Assembly: GCF_964275005.1 (NCBI RefSeq)
Contig: NC_092686.1
Location: 14,046,431-14,110,430 of the forward strand
Direction: 5' to 3'
Source of the DNA: Diadema setosum
Taxonomy: Eukaryota > Echinodermata > Echinoidea > Diadematoida > Diadematidae
Length of the DNA: 64,000 nt
How positions within the stretch are numbered: position 1 is the first letter of the stretch; every line of letters starts with the position of its first letter. Below the pieces are notes generated by a model. It saw only the letters and a program-made list of their open reading frames with translations. It made no database searches and was not told the origin of the DNA. Positions 21,951 to 33,300 of the stretch are shown here, one piece after another. A program made the position numbers and the translations under genes.

Positions 21951-22690
21951 ATTCCTTCTGGCATATTATTGATTACTACAATTTTCTTTCCATCATATTA
22001 TTTTTTTCTTTTCTATGTCTTTGTCTCCTTATACCAAACAAAAATACCCTGTATTATTATTATTGTCATTATTATTCTTATTCTTTTCAGTAGTAGATAG
22101 TAGTACAATGACTAACAATAGTTAGAAGTAGTGTTAATGTTAACATCATCATCATCATTTAAATGTTACAGAATTTAAGACTGTAGTTCTAAATAAAGAC
22201 GCCAAAACACACTTTGCAACGCGACGTATTCCTGTATTGTGTCCACAGCAGATACGACGTGAGACACGAAACTTGATGGGACGGCGTGGTTTGTCCCACT
22301 TAATAGAATATAGCGCACTGCTTTCAGTTCTGTCAAGTGCATGATAACCTTATGGACGAAAATTTGAAAGACCATTCCATTCAATTTCGTGTTTATTGAA
22401 CAAAGGAGGCACCGAGGTTTTGAAGCTTTGTTCTCTTGAAGCAAAAACGCGGTCATACGCGTAAAGAATAAACAAGACAGTCAACAGGCTATCAATCCGT
22501 ATACCTTTTATATTTTGTTTTGAATTATCATTGCAGCTTACATGGCTTTCTTGGAATTCCAGCCATATTGTCCGGTTGAAGAAACATGAAAGGGCTTTAT
22601 TTATTTTTTTACAGGACCATTCCATTCTCCTTTGACGTCTGAACCTATAAATTCGATAGGAGGCCGGGCAAAAGGCATAAATATCACTGT
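21951..22690. other. 5' flank of locus B; short repeats, no gene
   Basis: It contains an ATT-rich tract at 22050-22085 and then about 500 bp resembling the upstream flanks of the D-H genes (a GGTTGAAGAAACATGAAAG-like block and an ACAGGACCA.TCC block). I see no coding sequence. Confidence 0.5.
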
Positions 22691-22697
22691 CCAGCTG

Positions 22698-22706
22698 TAT
22701 AAGAAG
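22698..22706 (+). promoter_or_regulatory. TATA box of locus B
   Basis: TATAAGAAG lies 182 bp before the ATG of locus B and aligns with TATAAAAAG at the same place in loci D, E and F. Confidence 0.6.
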
Positions 22707-22879
22707 TGCATAATTTGCAAGCTTGCATCAGACGTATTTGGTTTGAACGGTGAATCAATAAAACTGTGAGCTGCTTGGAGGGGTCAAGAGTGTCAACCTC
22801 GGCTGTCATATATATCAGAAGATACATCTTGCTGTACACTATTCAATCACAAAAGGGTTTCTGCTCATTCGGTGAGAAA

Positions 22880-23973
22880 ATGAAGAACTTTCGACTTGCG
22901 TTTCTATTCCTTTTGGTGGTCGGAGCTCTGTTCGCAAAGGAAAGTGGTAGGTCAAATGGATTTATCGATTTTATCATCCTTTTCACCTCTATCCAATATT
23001 TGCATACTTTCACCTGTCTACTAGTTGTCCTACTTGGGAATAACATCTGAAATATTACCTTTGTGGGTAGCATGTAAGCAGTTTTGTGCACAGTGCACTA
23101 CAAATGGACTTGGGTGATTAGTAGATTTATTATTGTATAAATACCTACTTTAGAAATTTTCTTGATGTAATCTTTCGAGAACCCAGTGTTTCTCTATTCA
23201 GCACATAATGAACACTGACATATTAGTTTATTTATTATTTGCGCTCTCTTCTTCGAATAGGTGGGAGTAGAGTTCGAAGGAATCGGTGCCCTCCGTTTTG
23301 CGGTAAGGTTATGAAATGTGAAAATTCTGTTCTGGTTTCTTTATGCTTTGATTTCCTGTTTGAATTGGATTTTGAATAACGTGTTTCACATAATATCCAC
23401 ACAGTTTAAGTGTTCCCCATCTCAAAAGCAATCTCGTCGAACTTGTATATTTTTCTCTGAAATAGAAAAGTAGTTTATGTCATGTGGAAATCCCGCTAGA
23501 ATACGAGGCAACTAAGCGTGTACTGTCATACAAAGGAAATCAAGACTTGCTTGATGCAAACTGACGCTAATTTTTCCTGCAAGGCGACAATGATGTACAA
23601 TTAACATAATGGTGCCAAAAGAGAGAGTACACTCAAGATGGATGTAGCATTAATCCTCTTTCCTACATGATGGAAGTGACGTAACAAAAACGTATCAAGA
23701 TCCTTATTGAAAACCTCTAAATACGCACCTTGATATCAACAACATCCTTTTCATCATAAGACAATGTGTCGAAGCATATAAAGCGTTTCATTAGATCAGC
23801 GATATATAGATAAGTCCTCATCTTCGGCTCGTTTTTATATCCTTTCGTTAGGGCGACTGTCCGACATGTCCGACATAGCAAAACGGGATGTGAAGGAGGC
23901 TACCCAGTTCTTTGAGATGGAGAATGCCGACGGTACCAACAACCGTGACGTCGGTGATATAAACAATGACTGA
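22880..23973 (+). CDS. Locus B: secreted Cys-type peptide precursor (76 aa, three exons)
   Basis: Exon 1, 22880-22946, encodes a signal peptide (MKNFRLAFLFLLVVGALFA, then KES) and ends in phase 1 at GTAGGT. Exon 2 of the other loci is missing; the next exon is 23261-23302, GGSRVRRNRCPPFC, with a TAG acceptor and GTAAGG donor. Exon 4, 23852-23973, reads RLSDMSDIAKR, then the acidic tail DVKEATQFFEMENADGTNN and onward to TGA. AATAAA lies near 24098. I infer secretion, cleavage at KR, a basic peptide with one small C-PP-F-C loop, and an acidic tail that may neutralise it, as in antimicrobial precursors. A neuropeptide-like signal is the alternative. No known family is recognised; strongylocins, with six cysteines, differ. 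This is the only apparently intact gene of its subtype here. Confidence 0.7.
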
Positions 23974-24321
23974 AGAGATGTCTCTTTTGTCCATAGAGCT
24001 TGAATTGTGTCTCTGAGTTTGTGAACACGTATTCTCTGCAAGGCGGCCATATCATAAAAAAGAAAATAAGAACTTTCGCATGTTGTTGTTACAAACAATA
24101 AATTCAGGAAAGTTATCAAATTATAAAGCACTCATTTTGTTTCTCTTTCTTTGTGACACTCGTTCTGTTTCTTGACATTATGATGTAAGTCTTTTACAAC
24201 ATAAAATGATTGCTTGAGGGTAGTGTGGGATTTTTAATCTTCTCTTTTCTGTTTTTGAAGAAAGGAATAAAAACGCGGGAATTGTCTGTAGTGTTGTATT
24301 GTCATGCAAGCCCCGATAACA

Positions 24322-25255
24322 CACATGCAAAGACTTGTCGACAACCTGTAGGAAACCCTAACCCGAAATTTTCACCTGCGACTAATTTCACCGCCGGTTG
24401 CCGACTGTTTGCGAGCCATTTGGTTTCAGAGCTGCTTGCGAAAGTTTTTCGAACGACACCAACATCTACATCAATGACGAAAAGGCGACAGTAGTGGTCG
24501 GCAATGGTCAGTAACTGGTCGGCAACTTAACACGCTTAATGAAGACCACTACCATGACAGTTGATCGCATGTTGGTTGCTGATGTTAGCATAGGCTCGGC
24601 AAGCATCTACAGTAAATATTACTGAAGGATGACCAATAAACATGATAATGGGCTGTTCAGTATAGCGTAGTAAAAAGTACAAGTAGTAATAAAGAACCAA
24701 ACGTCAGCATGGTTCTGCCCAGACAAGTCCGGATCATGGAGTTAGTGTTTAAATAAGAAGGAAGAAGAGGAAACAATTGCACTCTTCCTTCTGTTAAATT
24801 AAAGGAGGAAGAGGATGGTACAAAGGTATTACTAAGTGAGGCCTCTGGATCTATTCAAATACGGCTTCTAAAGCATTTTTAATTTCTGTATGCCACCGTC
24901 GGAAGAATTGTCTCTAACTAGAATGTCTAGCTCTGCAATATCCTTGACGACCTTGCTTCAACCGAAATGCGACTCACTAAACGTCGTCCCAACCAAAGGC
25001 CATATACGAGCATCTATTGCAAGCCATCGATGACTGTGGAAGCAACAGATGGCAGCTGTTTTCCAATGCAAACGGCCTTTTACATCGCAAACTCCAATCT
25101 CCCCTTCCAGTGAAAATCAACATTTCATGGAATATCTGAATCACACATTCAACATCTTTCAAAGTAAAGACTACACATGTTTAGAGCAACCTATAAATAA
25201 ATCACCACTTCATGTTCCCACCTCTACCTGCTTTCAACTCACTGATCTGAACGAA
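24322..25255. other. 3' flank of locus B with LINE relic
   Basis: The region from 24322 to 24490 matches the 3' flank of locus A. From 24965 to about 25250 lies the same decayed LINE piece as at 21163 (CGATGACTGTGG and TTTCATGGAATATCTG are shared). No functional gene is seen. Confidence 0.55.
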
Positions 25256-25268
25256 AATGAGTGGTTAC

Positions 25269-25475
25269 AGTTCGTTTTTCCGAAGGTTCGTTATTCCGCA
25301 GGTTCTTTAGTCTGAAGGTTCGTTATTCCGAAGGTTCATTATTCCGAAATTTCGTCATTCCCAAGGTTCGTTAATTCGAAAATGTGATTAGGTTTGTTAT
25401 TCCGAAGGTTCATTTATCCGAAAATGAAATAAGGTTCGTTATTCCGAACGTTTCGTCAATCCGAAAATGAAACAA
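25269..25475. repeat. Minisatellite GGTTCGTTATTCCGAA
   Basis: About a dozen imperfect copies of a 16-bp unit, GGTTCGTTATTCCGAA with variants ending CCGAAAATG, run right up to the orphan exon 4. The unit is partly palindromic (TTCG and CGAA). This is not a CRISPR array: there are no unique spacers. Confidence 0.85.
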
Positions 25476-25482
25476 TCTGCAG

Positions 25483-25592
25483 TGCGAATGCAGAACATCG
25501 TGAAACGTGAAGTGAAGGATGCTTCAGAGGTGTCGAAGATGGAGAATGCTGACCTCACCAAACGTGATGTCAGTAATGTGGGCAATGAGTGA
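25483..25592 (+). pseudogene. Orphan exon 4 of the peptide family
   Basis: An intact exon 4 reads VRMQNIVKR, then EVKDASEVSKMENADLTKR, then DVSNVGNE and TGA, and is followed by the usual 3' flank with AATAAA near 25779. Only about seven bases of the normal upstream intron (TCTGCAG) remain before the minisatellite. With no exons 1-3 nearby, it is a truncated relic, though its acceptor and frame are preserved and it could still be used as a 3' exon by locus B. Confidence 0.8.
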
Positions 25593-26349
25593 GGTGACGT
25601 CTCCGGTGCAGATGAAGTTTGAACCGTGTTTAGGAGTTTGGAAGCCCGCCACAACCGTCATGCTTTGTCTCCTCCTGACCAACTAGGGCCTACCTACAGT
25701 ATGACTTATTATGAAAATCACATAAGTACGGCCTATAACTTTTCTTATAAATTACTTCTGTTTTTTGGTACTTATATCAATAAACGTAAGCAAACTGTAA
25801 AACTTCTCCTTCGGTATTCTTCCTTCGTGTTGCGGGTTGTTTTTCCTTATGACGTGCAGTGTGAAATTGTCTCATTTGTATCACAAGTATGTTGGGCGTT
25901 TTTTATCCTCTCCCTGTGTGTCGTAAAAATGAGAAATCAAATTCGCTGTTCACGTAACATCCCTTGTTGTATTATACGGTATATTAACACTAATGGCAAC
26001 CAGCGTCATATAACATGTTGCTTGGTGACAAAAGGAGCTATTGAGAGACGAATAGAGTCAAAAGGAAAATAAAAAGGAGCATGGTGAGCCTGTATTTTTA
26101 GCAATCGAGATGTTTTGCTATCAATTGAGCCAAACATAATTCCTACCCACAATCAAAGTAGTAACCTAATCCTAATCAGATCAAACTAAACTTAAAACCC
26201 TACCACAACTCTAATCCTAACCCTAAGTCCTTGGAGAGAATAAGACTGGAGCACTGTCGCTGAAAAATGGCGTGTCAAGTCCAAGTTCAGTTTATTCCCA
26301 TTAGTCATATAAATAAAGCTAGATGTCATCGTTACGAATTAACTATGAA

Positions 26350-27830
26350 CAAGCGCGCCGGAACACTTCTGTTTTTGTTTTTGCTTTTTTTTTTTGTTTT
26401 TGTTTTGTTTTTTTTGTCTTTTTTGGGGGGGGCAAAATCTCAACGGGGGCACATTGTGACGATGTGAGATCCTCGTCGCGGGAGCGAAGCGAGAGGGGGG
26501 TGGAAAGGGGGATTCCCCCCCCCCCCCCCCCCCACTGTAGGGAGCTTTTGTAAGACAGGGTACAAAGGTCGCGTTTATAGACCATTTAAAAGCAAATTTC
26601 TAAGGAATTAAACATAGTGAAAAATAATCAGTGCAAAGGGCTATGATTATTACATATACGGGAGTATACATAATAATGTGATGGTGTGAGATCCTCGGCG
26701 AGGGAGCGAAGCGACCAAGCGGGGGGAGGGTGTTGGAGGGGGGATATCCCCTCCCACGGTAAGGATTTTTTTTTTTTTTTTTGTAAAAACAGAGTATAAA
26801 AGTCGCGTTTATAGAGAATTTAAAGCAAATTTCTAGGGAATTATCATATTGAAAAAATCAGTTGGAAGGACTATGATCATAACATACGGGAGTACATTAA
26901 TAATGTGATGGTGCGAGATCCTCGGCGAGGGAGCGAAGTAACCGAGTGGGGGAGGGTGTGGGAGGGGGGACACCCCCTCCCACGTTAGGGACTTTTGTAA
27001 AAACAGAGTATAAAAGTCGCGTTTATAGAACATTTAAAAGCAAATTTCTAGGTAATTAACATATTGAAAAAAAAATCAGTTTGAAGGACTATTATGATCT
27101 TAACGTACGGGGGTATATCATGTGATGGTGTGAGATCCTCGTCGAGGGAGCGAAGCGACCGAGCGGGGGAAGGTGTGGGATGGGGATACCCCCTCCCACG
27201 ATAGGGACTTTTTGTAAAAACAGAGTATAAAAGTTGCTTTTATAGAGCATTTTAGATTAGATTTCTGAGGAAATAAACACAGTAAAAGAAATCACGGCGA
27301 AGGACTATGATAATAACTTATGAAGACTTTTCATTTTGCTATAAGTACGGGCAGAACGAGCGAGCCACTTTCACTTTGCAAGCTTAAACATGATCGCATC
27401 ATTGGAACAATAAAAAATATTCTTATACTGCTAGAAAGCAAAGAAGAAAATGAAAAATGTAAGGTTTACTAAAGGTATGTTTCAGCGGGCACACTCGAGG
27501 ACACGAGGCTACCATCTACATACTAAATTTACTCATAACTTATTATTAGTGTATAGATACAATAATGTACGTTTTTAGTGTATTATAATTTTCGCCCCGT
27601 TAGGGGCGAAAAATTTTGCATTTTCAGTTATGAAATTACAACATTTACACAAGAAATATGCCTTTATTGTTCATTTTGGTCTTTAAATCAGTGATTAATT
27701 ATTTGTTACAGGGGGCACTTGGGGGGGGGGGGGGCAAAAACTCGTTTTGCCCCCCCCCCCCAACATTTTGTTTGGGGGGGCAAGTGACACCCCTGCCCCC
27801 CCCCCCCCCCCCCCGCTTCCGGCGCCCTTG
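26350..27830. mobile_element. Non-autonomous hAT-like element, 1481 bp, 8-bp target duplication
   Basis: The target duplication ACTATGAA is exact (26342-26349 and 27831-27838), and the empty site is intact in locus E near 35153 (ACTATGAATAGACAAC). The ends are CAAGCGCGCCGGAA and the inverse of CAAGGGCGCCGGAA, 14 bp with one mismatch. The inside is a four-unit satellite plus long G and C runs; there is no transposase. Eight-base duplications and CA-starting ends fit the hAT superfamily. Confidence 0.88.
26460..27330. repeat. Satellite of about 220 bp, four units, inside the hAT-like element
   Basis: Units start at GAGATCCTCG at 26466, 26688, 26915 and 27132 (periods 222, 227 and 217). Each has GAGGGAGCGAAGCGACCGAG, a G-rich then C-rich inverted pair, and AAAACAGAGTATAAAAGTCG, which contains a TATAAAA word. 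Unit 1 has an expanded C run. Confidence 0.88.
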
Positions 27831-28458
27831 ACTATGAATAGACAACTTCTGCAGAGGAAACAAGTATTATGACAAAAAGTATGTAGGTCATACACTGATA
27901 TGATTTTGTATACAAAAAAAAAGCTTACAACTGCAGTTTGATAGCAAACACTTAAACAGAGAAACAAAAAAAAAAAGGCATAGTACATGCGATTATGACA
28001 GGGACCAACAAGAAGAGCAATGGACCTTGTAAAACGATAACACTGTTCGTTTATACACACTTATATCTGTTGTTAGGAAGGAAAGGAAAGAGAAAAAAGA
28101 GAAAAAAACGACAAGGAAAATCGAATGGCATATTTCAGGGGGAAAGTTATAAAAAAGATAGTGGATGACTGAATGCAGCAGTACTACTAAAGCACTTCAG
28201 CTGATGTTTCAGGGAAAAGTGTCGGTTACGCCATGGCTATAGACGCTCAATGAGGAGTCTGCAACCATTCGTTACTGGAGGACATGGACAAAAAGAAAAT
28301 GTCTCCAAAAATATTGAAATTCAAGGTATTTCAACCTTTCTTTAACACCATGGAAGAGCACTTGACTAGCTTCTTTGAGAAAGAAAAGAGGTACAACAAT
28401 GATAATACTGCCCCGTTAGCATGCTTATGTTAGTAACAAGTAGAGATCCTTCTACTTT

Positions 28459-29740
28459 TTGTCTCGCCCACCGGAGGTGAAGGCGAGACTAAGGGATCCA
28501 AATGGCGTCCGTCCGTCGTCCGTCCGTCGTCCGTCCGTCGTCCGTCACAAATGTTAAAGTTTACTTGCAAGACTCTCTTATGATGCATAACTTGGCAACT
28601 GTTACAGCAATGGCAGCAACACTTGGGTGATAGAAGCACTAGGGGTATCTTCATGTTATGGTGTTATCGGAGGTCATGTGATGATGTCAAAGGTCATTTG
28701 AGGTCATATGTATTAAAGAGTATGTGCAAGACTCTCTTTTCTATGTTAAAGTTTACCTGCAAGACACTCTTTTGACAAATAACTTCACATAAGTTGCTTG
28801 GATTACACCCTAACTTGGGTCATAGATGCACTGGGGTACCTTCATGTTATGGTGCCGTTGGAGGTCACAGGATAAGGTCAAAGGTCATTTGAGGTCATAT
28901 GTTAGTTTACTTGCAAGACTCTCTTATCACACGTAACTCGAAACATGTTGCTACAATGGCGATCAAACTTGGGTGATGGATGCACTGGGGGTACCTTCAT
29001 GTTATGGTGCCGTAAGAGGTCACATGATAAGGTCAAAGGTCGTTTGAGGTCATATGTTAAAGTTTACTTGCAAGACTCTCTTATCACACGTAACTCAGCA
29101 CATGTTGCTACAATGGCAATCAAACTTGGGTGATGGTAGATGTCTCTTGGGAAGTTGAAGGTTACCACAAGGTCAAAGGTCACAGACAGGGGTCAACAAA
29201 CTTTTAGGGCCCAATGTTAAGTTTTTAGGGCGCATTTCGTTTATGGCTCATAACTTTTGATCCCTTTCTCCGTTTGTGATCAAACTTGGATGGAAGATGT
29301 CCCTTGGGGAGGTGAAGGTCGTCACAAGGTCAAAGGTCACATACAGGGGTCAACAAACTTTTAGGGCCCAATGTTATGTTTTTAGGGCGCATTTTGATTG
29401 TGGCTCATAACTTTTGATCCCTATGTCCGTTTGTGACCAAACTTGGACGGTAGATGTCCCTTGGGGAGTTAAAGGTCATCACAAGGTCAAAGGTCACAAA
29501 AAGGGGTCAACAAATTTTTAGGGCCCAATGTTATCTTTTTATGGCGCATTTCGATTATAGCTCATTACTGTTGATCCCTTTGTCCGTTTTTGACCAAACT
29601 TGGATGGTAAATGTCCCTTGGGGTGCTGAAGGTCACCACAAGGTCAAAGGTCATAAGCAGGTCAATTATCTTCTGGGAGTTATAAAAAATATTAATTCCT
29701 TGTACCCGAATGGGCGAGACACAATTTGGCACTTGCCTTG
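28459..29740. mobile_element. Insertion carrying repeated AGGTCAAAGGTCA-type sites
   Basis: The insertion separates two pieces of flank that are continuous in loci E and G (CTTCTACTTTTTATTT at about 35760 and 55955). It opens with a hairpin, GTCTCGCC and GGCGAGAC around CACCGGAGGTGAA, then a CGTC/CGTCCGTC repeat. Four units of about 160 bp (TTACTTGCAAGACTCTCTTA) are followed by four of about 150 bp (AGGGCCCAATGTTA), and it ends near GGGCGAGACAC. At least seven copies of GTCAAAGGTCA lie inside. No protein is encoded and I cannot name the class. Confidence 0.65.
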
Positions 29741-30198
29741 TTATTTAAAAAAGAAGAAAGATTTCATGAATTTGTCTTTATTTCAATTGCTAATGTATAG
29801 TTGCAACAGAGGAGATGTATATGTGTTAAACTTAAGTAAAAGTTGGATTTTTTTACCAATCATACATAAATACAAAATTGTAAAGACAGTCAAAGTTTTT
29901 TTTTTATTTCTATTTTTGAAGAATTATGATTATGAAACAGTAACGCGGTCATTCGTCTGTAGTTATTAGCTAGGCAGTCAACAGGCTTTCAGTCCCTATT
30001 CCTTTTATATATTTTTTTTTTTGGACAATAAGCGCTGTTTGTATGAGTAGTTTGGAATTTCAACCACGTTGTCTGGTTGACTAAACATGAAAGCCCCATA
30101 TTTGTTTTGCAGAGGACCACCCTACTTCTAATTTGTTGTCCAGCACAATGACACTATTTCACTAGGAGGGAAAGAAAAGACTCATCATTGTATGGGCT

Positions 30199-30207
30199 TA
30201 TAAAAAG
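30199..30207 (+). promoter_or_regulatory. TATA box of locus D
   Basis: TATAAAAAG lies 162 bp before the ATG and is conserved at the same distance in loci E (36235) and F (42225). The flanking GGGCT and GTGCACGGATAG are shared as well. Confidence 0.75.
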
Positions 30208-30257
30208 TGCACGGATAGTAAATTCTCAATAGATGTATTTGGTGGATCAGCAGGTAA

Positions 30258-30356
30258 ATGAAACCGAGAGCTGCTAAGAAGGATCCAGAGAGTCTACCGT
30301 GGCAGATAGCAGAAGACACTTGCCTTCAAAAAAGTCTCGGATCTATCACTCGCTAG
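30258..30356 (+). other. Upstream open frame in locus D 5' leader
   Basis: An ATG within CAGGTAAATG opens a 32-codon frame beginning MKPRAAKKDPESLPWQ and ending five bases before the main ATG. The same frame, of the same length, is present in E (36294-36392) and slightly shorter in H (60520-60606). In F the ATG is changed. It may damp translation of the main frame. Alternatively CAG/GTAAAT is a 5' splice site, in which case the frame would be intronic. Confidence 0.4.
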
Positions 30357-30360
30357 AAAA

Positions 30361-33300
30361 ATGAAGAACTTTCGGATTGCGTGCCTAGTCCTTCTAGTTG
30401 TCGGATCTCTGCTCGTGAAGGAAAGCGGTGGGTAGAATGGATTTACAATTGTATTTCTTTCTAGTGAATGAATAATTTCACAGATCATTGTATGTGGTAA
30501 CATTACCTTAAATAGAGTCAATATAAAATTTCAAATATGCGTATCAATGCAATCTTACACCACATACATCTTAATCCCCACCGACCATAATAAGAAAGCC
30601 ACACACATGCAAAGAGGTGAATTGTTTCATTGTATTATTTCATGGCAGTGTATAGATAGTTTTAAGCGCGGTGTACTTAAAAACTATTAAGGTACTGTGT
30701 TAGTTGATCCATTATTGTAGATTCTTTAAGCCTACTTTTCATGTCATCTACTGAAGATTAATTGTTTATGTGACAATTGGGTTGTTACGTGGAGACTTTT
30801 ACTGTCTTAATTCTCACCGCTCCTAACTTATAAGATTCACCACTCCTCTATTTTTGCTCTGGGGAACGCGAATTTGGAGAAATCTGTTAAATGTCCATTA
30901 CGTTCAATCCTATTTTGATATTCTTGCTCTTCTCCTTTTTCAACAGATGCACAAGGCAGAGGTGGTAGAGGTATGTTAGTGTTATCAACTTTCATAGTGT
31001 ATTCGTTTTACACAGCCACCTCACAAACTCATTATTTTAACGTTACCCTCTGATGAAGCTTGTTACTTCATGTTTTTGCTGTTCGTAAATTCCTTTTCTT
31101 ATTTATTCTAATGAATTTTCGACAATCTTCAAGTCAGACACAACGTGTATGACAACGAAATCATGCATGGAACTCTGACCATAGATTCTGACCATAATTC
31201 TCATGTGGATCCATAAAAGCTTAGAACAAAATGTAAAACAGAGACCATACTATCAACTTACTGAACTTAGGGGCTGTTCGTCCAAGCACCAATGTGGGTC
31301 TATTTGATTTGGAATGCTGCGGCACCAGCTCAATTCAAAAAGTTCGATCTAACGGAGTTAATTTAAGTTGATATAAATCAATCACCATTTTCTTTCTCTT
31401 TCTTTCCCTTTGGTCAGCTCTCAAAGATTGACTCCATGAACTCGGTACTATATAAACGCATGTATTCTGTTGGAAGATTGTGCTGGGTAAAGGGATTGAA
31501 TGAAATTTGTTGTATCGTCTTGTAGCCTACAAGTTGTAGGGGTATTTATGAAGACTGATGTTTGCACTACTGATGTTTGTACTTCATCATAATGTTTGTG
31601 TCAACTCATTTTTCCAGAAATTGAATATAGATTATCCTTATTGACTAACATATAACGATAGTAATTGAGAAACAATTATTCATTAGAGTGAATACATGCT
31701 TCTGAGTGACAAATTGCTCTACATCGACTTAGATAAGCACTGAATTGATCAGTGTTTTAGTAGTGGCCATGATAAAAGAATTCATGGGCGTACGTACTCG
31801 AGATGGATTCGAACCTACGAGCCCCTGATCAATTCAGTGCTTATCTGCAGTACGGCGATGTAAGGCAACCACAATTTGTCAATCAGTTGCTCAAGTCGTG
31901 TGTGGCCACATTGCTTCTAAATGGCATTACTCACAGCCGTGTCTTTTTTCTTTGGCAATAAATGCCATTGTCTCCAAAATATTGATGGAATTTACCAAAG
32001 AGAGTACACAGTAGTTAGAATATGGTAATATAAGACTATTATAAAAGTAAGGTATGTAGAATAAAGGATGGGTGCTGTGAAAAACAGCTATATATTCAGA
32101 GATATAATCTTACAACAGTTAGTCACATGACATTCTCTGACAATAAGGAATTTACTGATCACGGTTATAGATACCAAGAAGTGTTGTAAATGAGAACGTT
32201 TCAAGCGGAGTGCCGTAGAGGACAACATTATCTAACAGTTTTTTCTAGTGAATTGCTGAAGAGCATGAAAATAGTATTTTGCAGATTGAGAGATAATTTG
32301 CTGGCTCGTATCCACCTAGTAACATCTTGTAACTTTTCATAACGTGAAGAGGAATTTGGGGTTTCTATGAAAATAGAAAGGTAAGAGTCATCCGCAAAAA
32401 AAAAGGAAGAGAGAGAGAGAGAGAGCTTTCAACACAACATCTATGAAAATCGCTGATGTATGAATAACATGTAAAAAATGGCATAACAGACTATACCTTA
32501 ATGGTACATAAAAAAAATTAAAAAAAAATGACATCCATAGTGGATGCGTATCGTCAACAGACACAAAATATTGTCTCTTGGTTAGGTAATTCCTGGACCA
32601 CTCCAAAACATTCCAAAGAGGTTGTAATGCTATGACTTCTCTTAGCAAGATCTTATGGTTTATTAAATCAACGGCTGTGGAAAAGTAGAGGAATGTACAA
32701 ATCGGACGTTAAAAAAAAATTGCTTAAGGAAGTGGTTACCTTTTCAGTAAAAGTAAGAAATGGGTGGTACTGAAAGTCAAATTGAAGATCGATCAAAAAA
32801 AAACAACACGATTTCAGAACCTATATTACTCTTTAAAGAAAAGAAAAAAAGTTTAAATTTAAATTGGCTTGTATAGAATTACATTGTACATAAGCTTTTC
32901 TTTGTATTAGAATAACTTTTTCAATCTTTGTGAAAGAGGGCACCACATCATGCATGCACTCTACGGAAAATAAGTGAAACTTTGCATGTTAAAAGGGCAG
33001 ATCTATGAAAGTGCTAGTTGCACCTTCATAGGACATGTTCCGATTGTGACACTGGTCGTGAAGGTGCAAAGTAGCGCCTGGGTGTGACATTGGTAAAGGT
33101 GGAAAGTTGAACCAATTTTTCTAAGATTGTAAGTGACAGACTATCTTTTAGTTTATGCAGAAGACGGTTCACAATACAATCAAGTATAAGTCTCACTAAA
33201 TGATTTCCACTACGATCAATCCATGCGCTTTTTATCTGTTGATCTTGAAACAATATCTTTTCCTTTCTCCTTTCAACTATCCTATCTCTATGCAAGTCAT

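Noticed and set aside
22880-23973. Strongylocin or centrocin type antimicrobial peptide
   Set aside because: Locus B has two cysteines, not six, and no second chain; the leader does not resemble them as far as I can recall.
25269-25475. CRISPR-like repeat
   Set aside because: Units are directly adjacent with no unique spacers and the DNA is eukaryotic; it is a minisatellite.
26343-28060. Glycine- and proline-rich frames over the G and C runs
   Set aside because: They are low-complexity translations of homopolymer tracts inside the hAT-like element.
30052-30066. NF-kB-like site (TTGGAATTTCAACC) in the promoter flank of the D-H genes
   Set aside because: It is conserved between copies but so is the whole flank, and the match to the consensus is partial; not enough to call a site.
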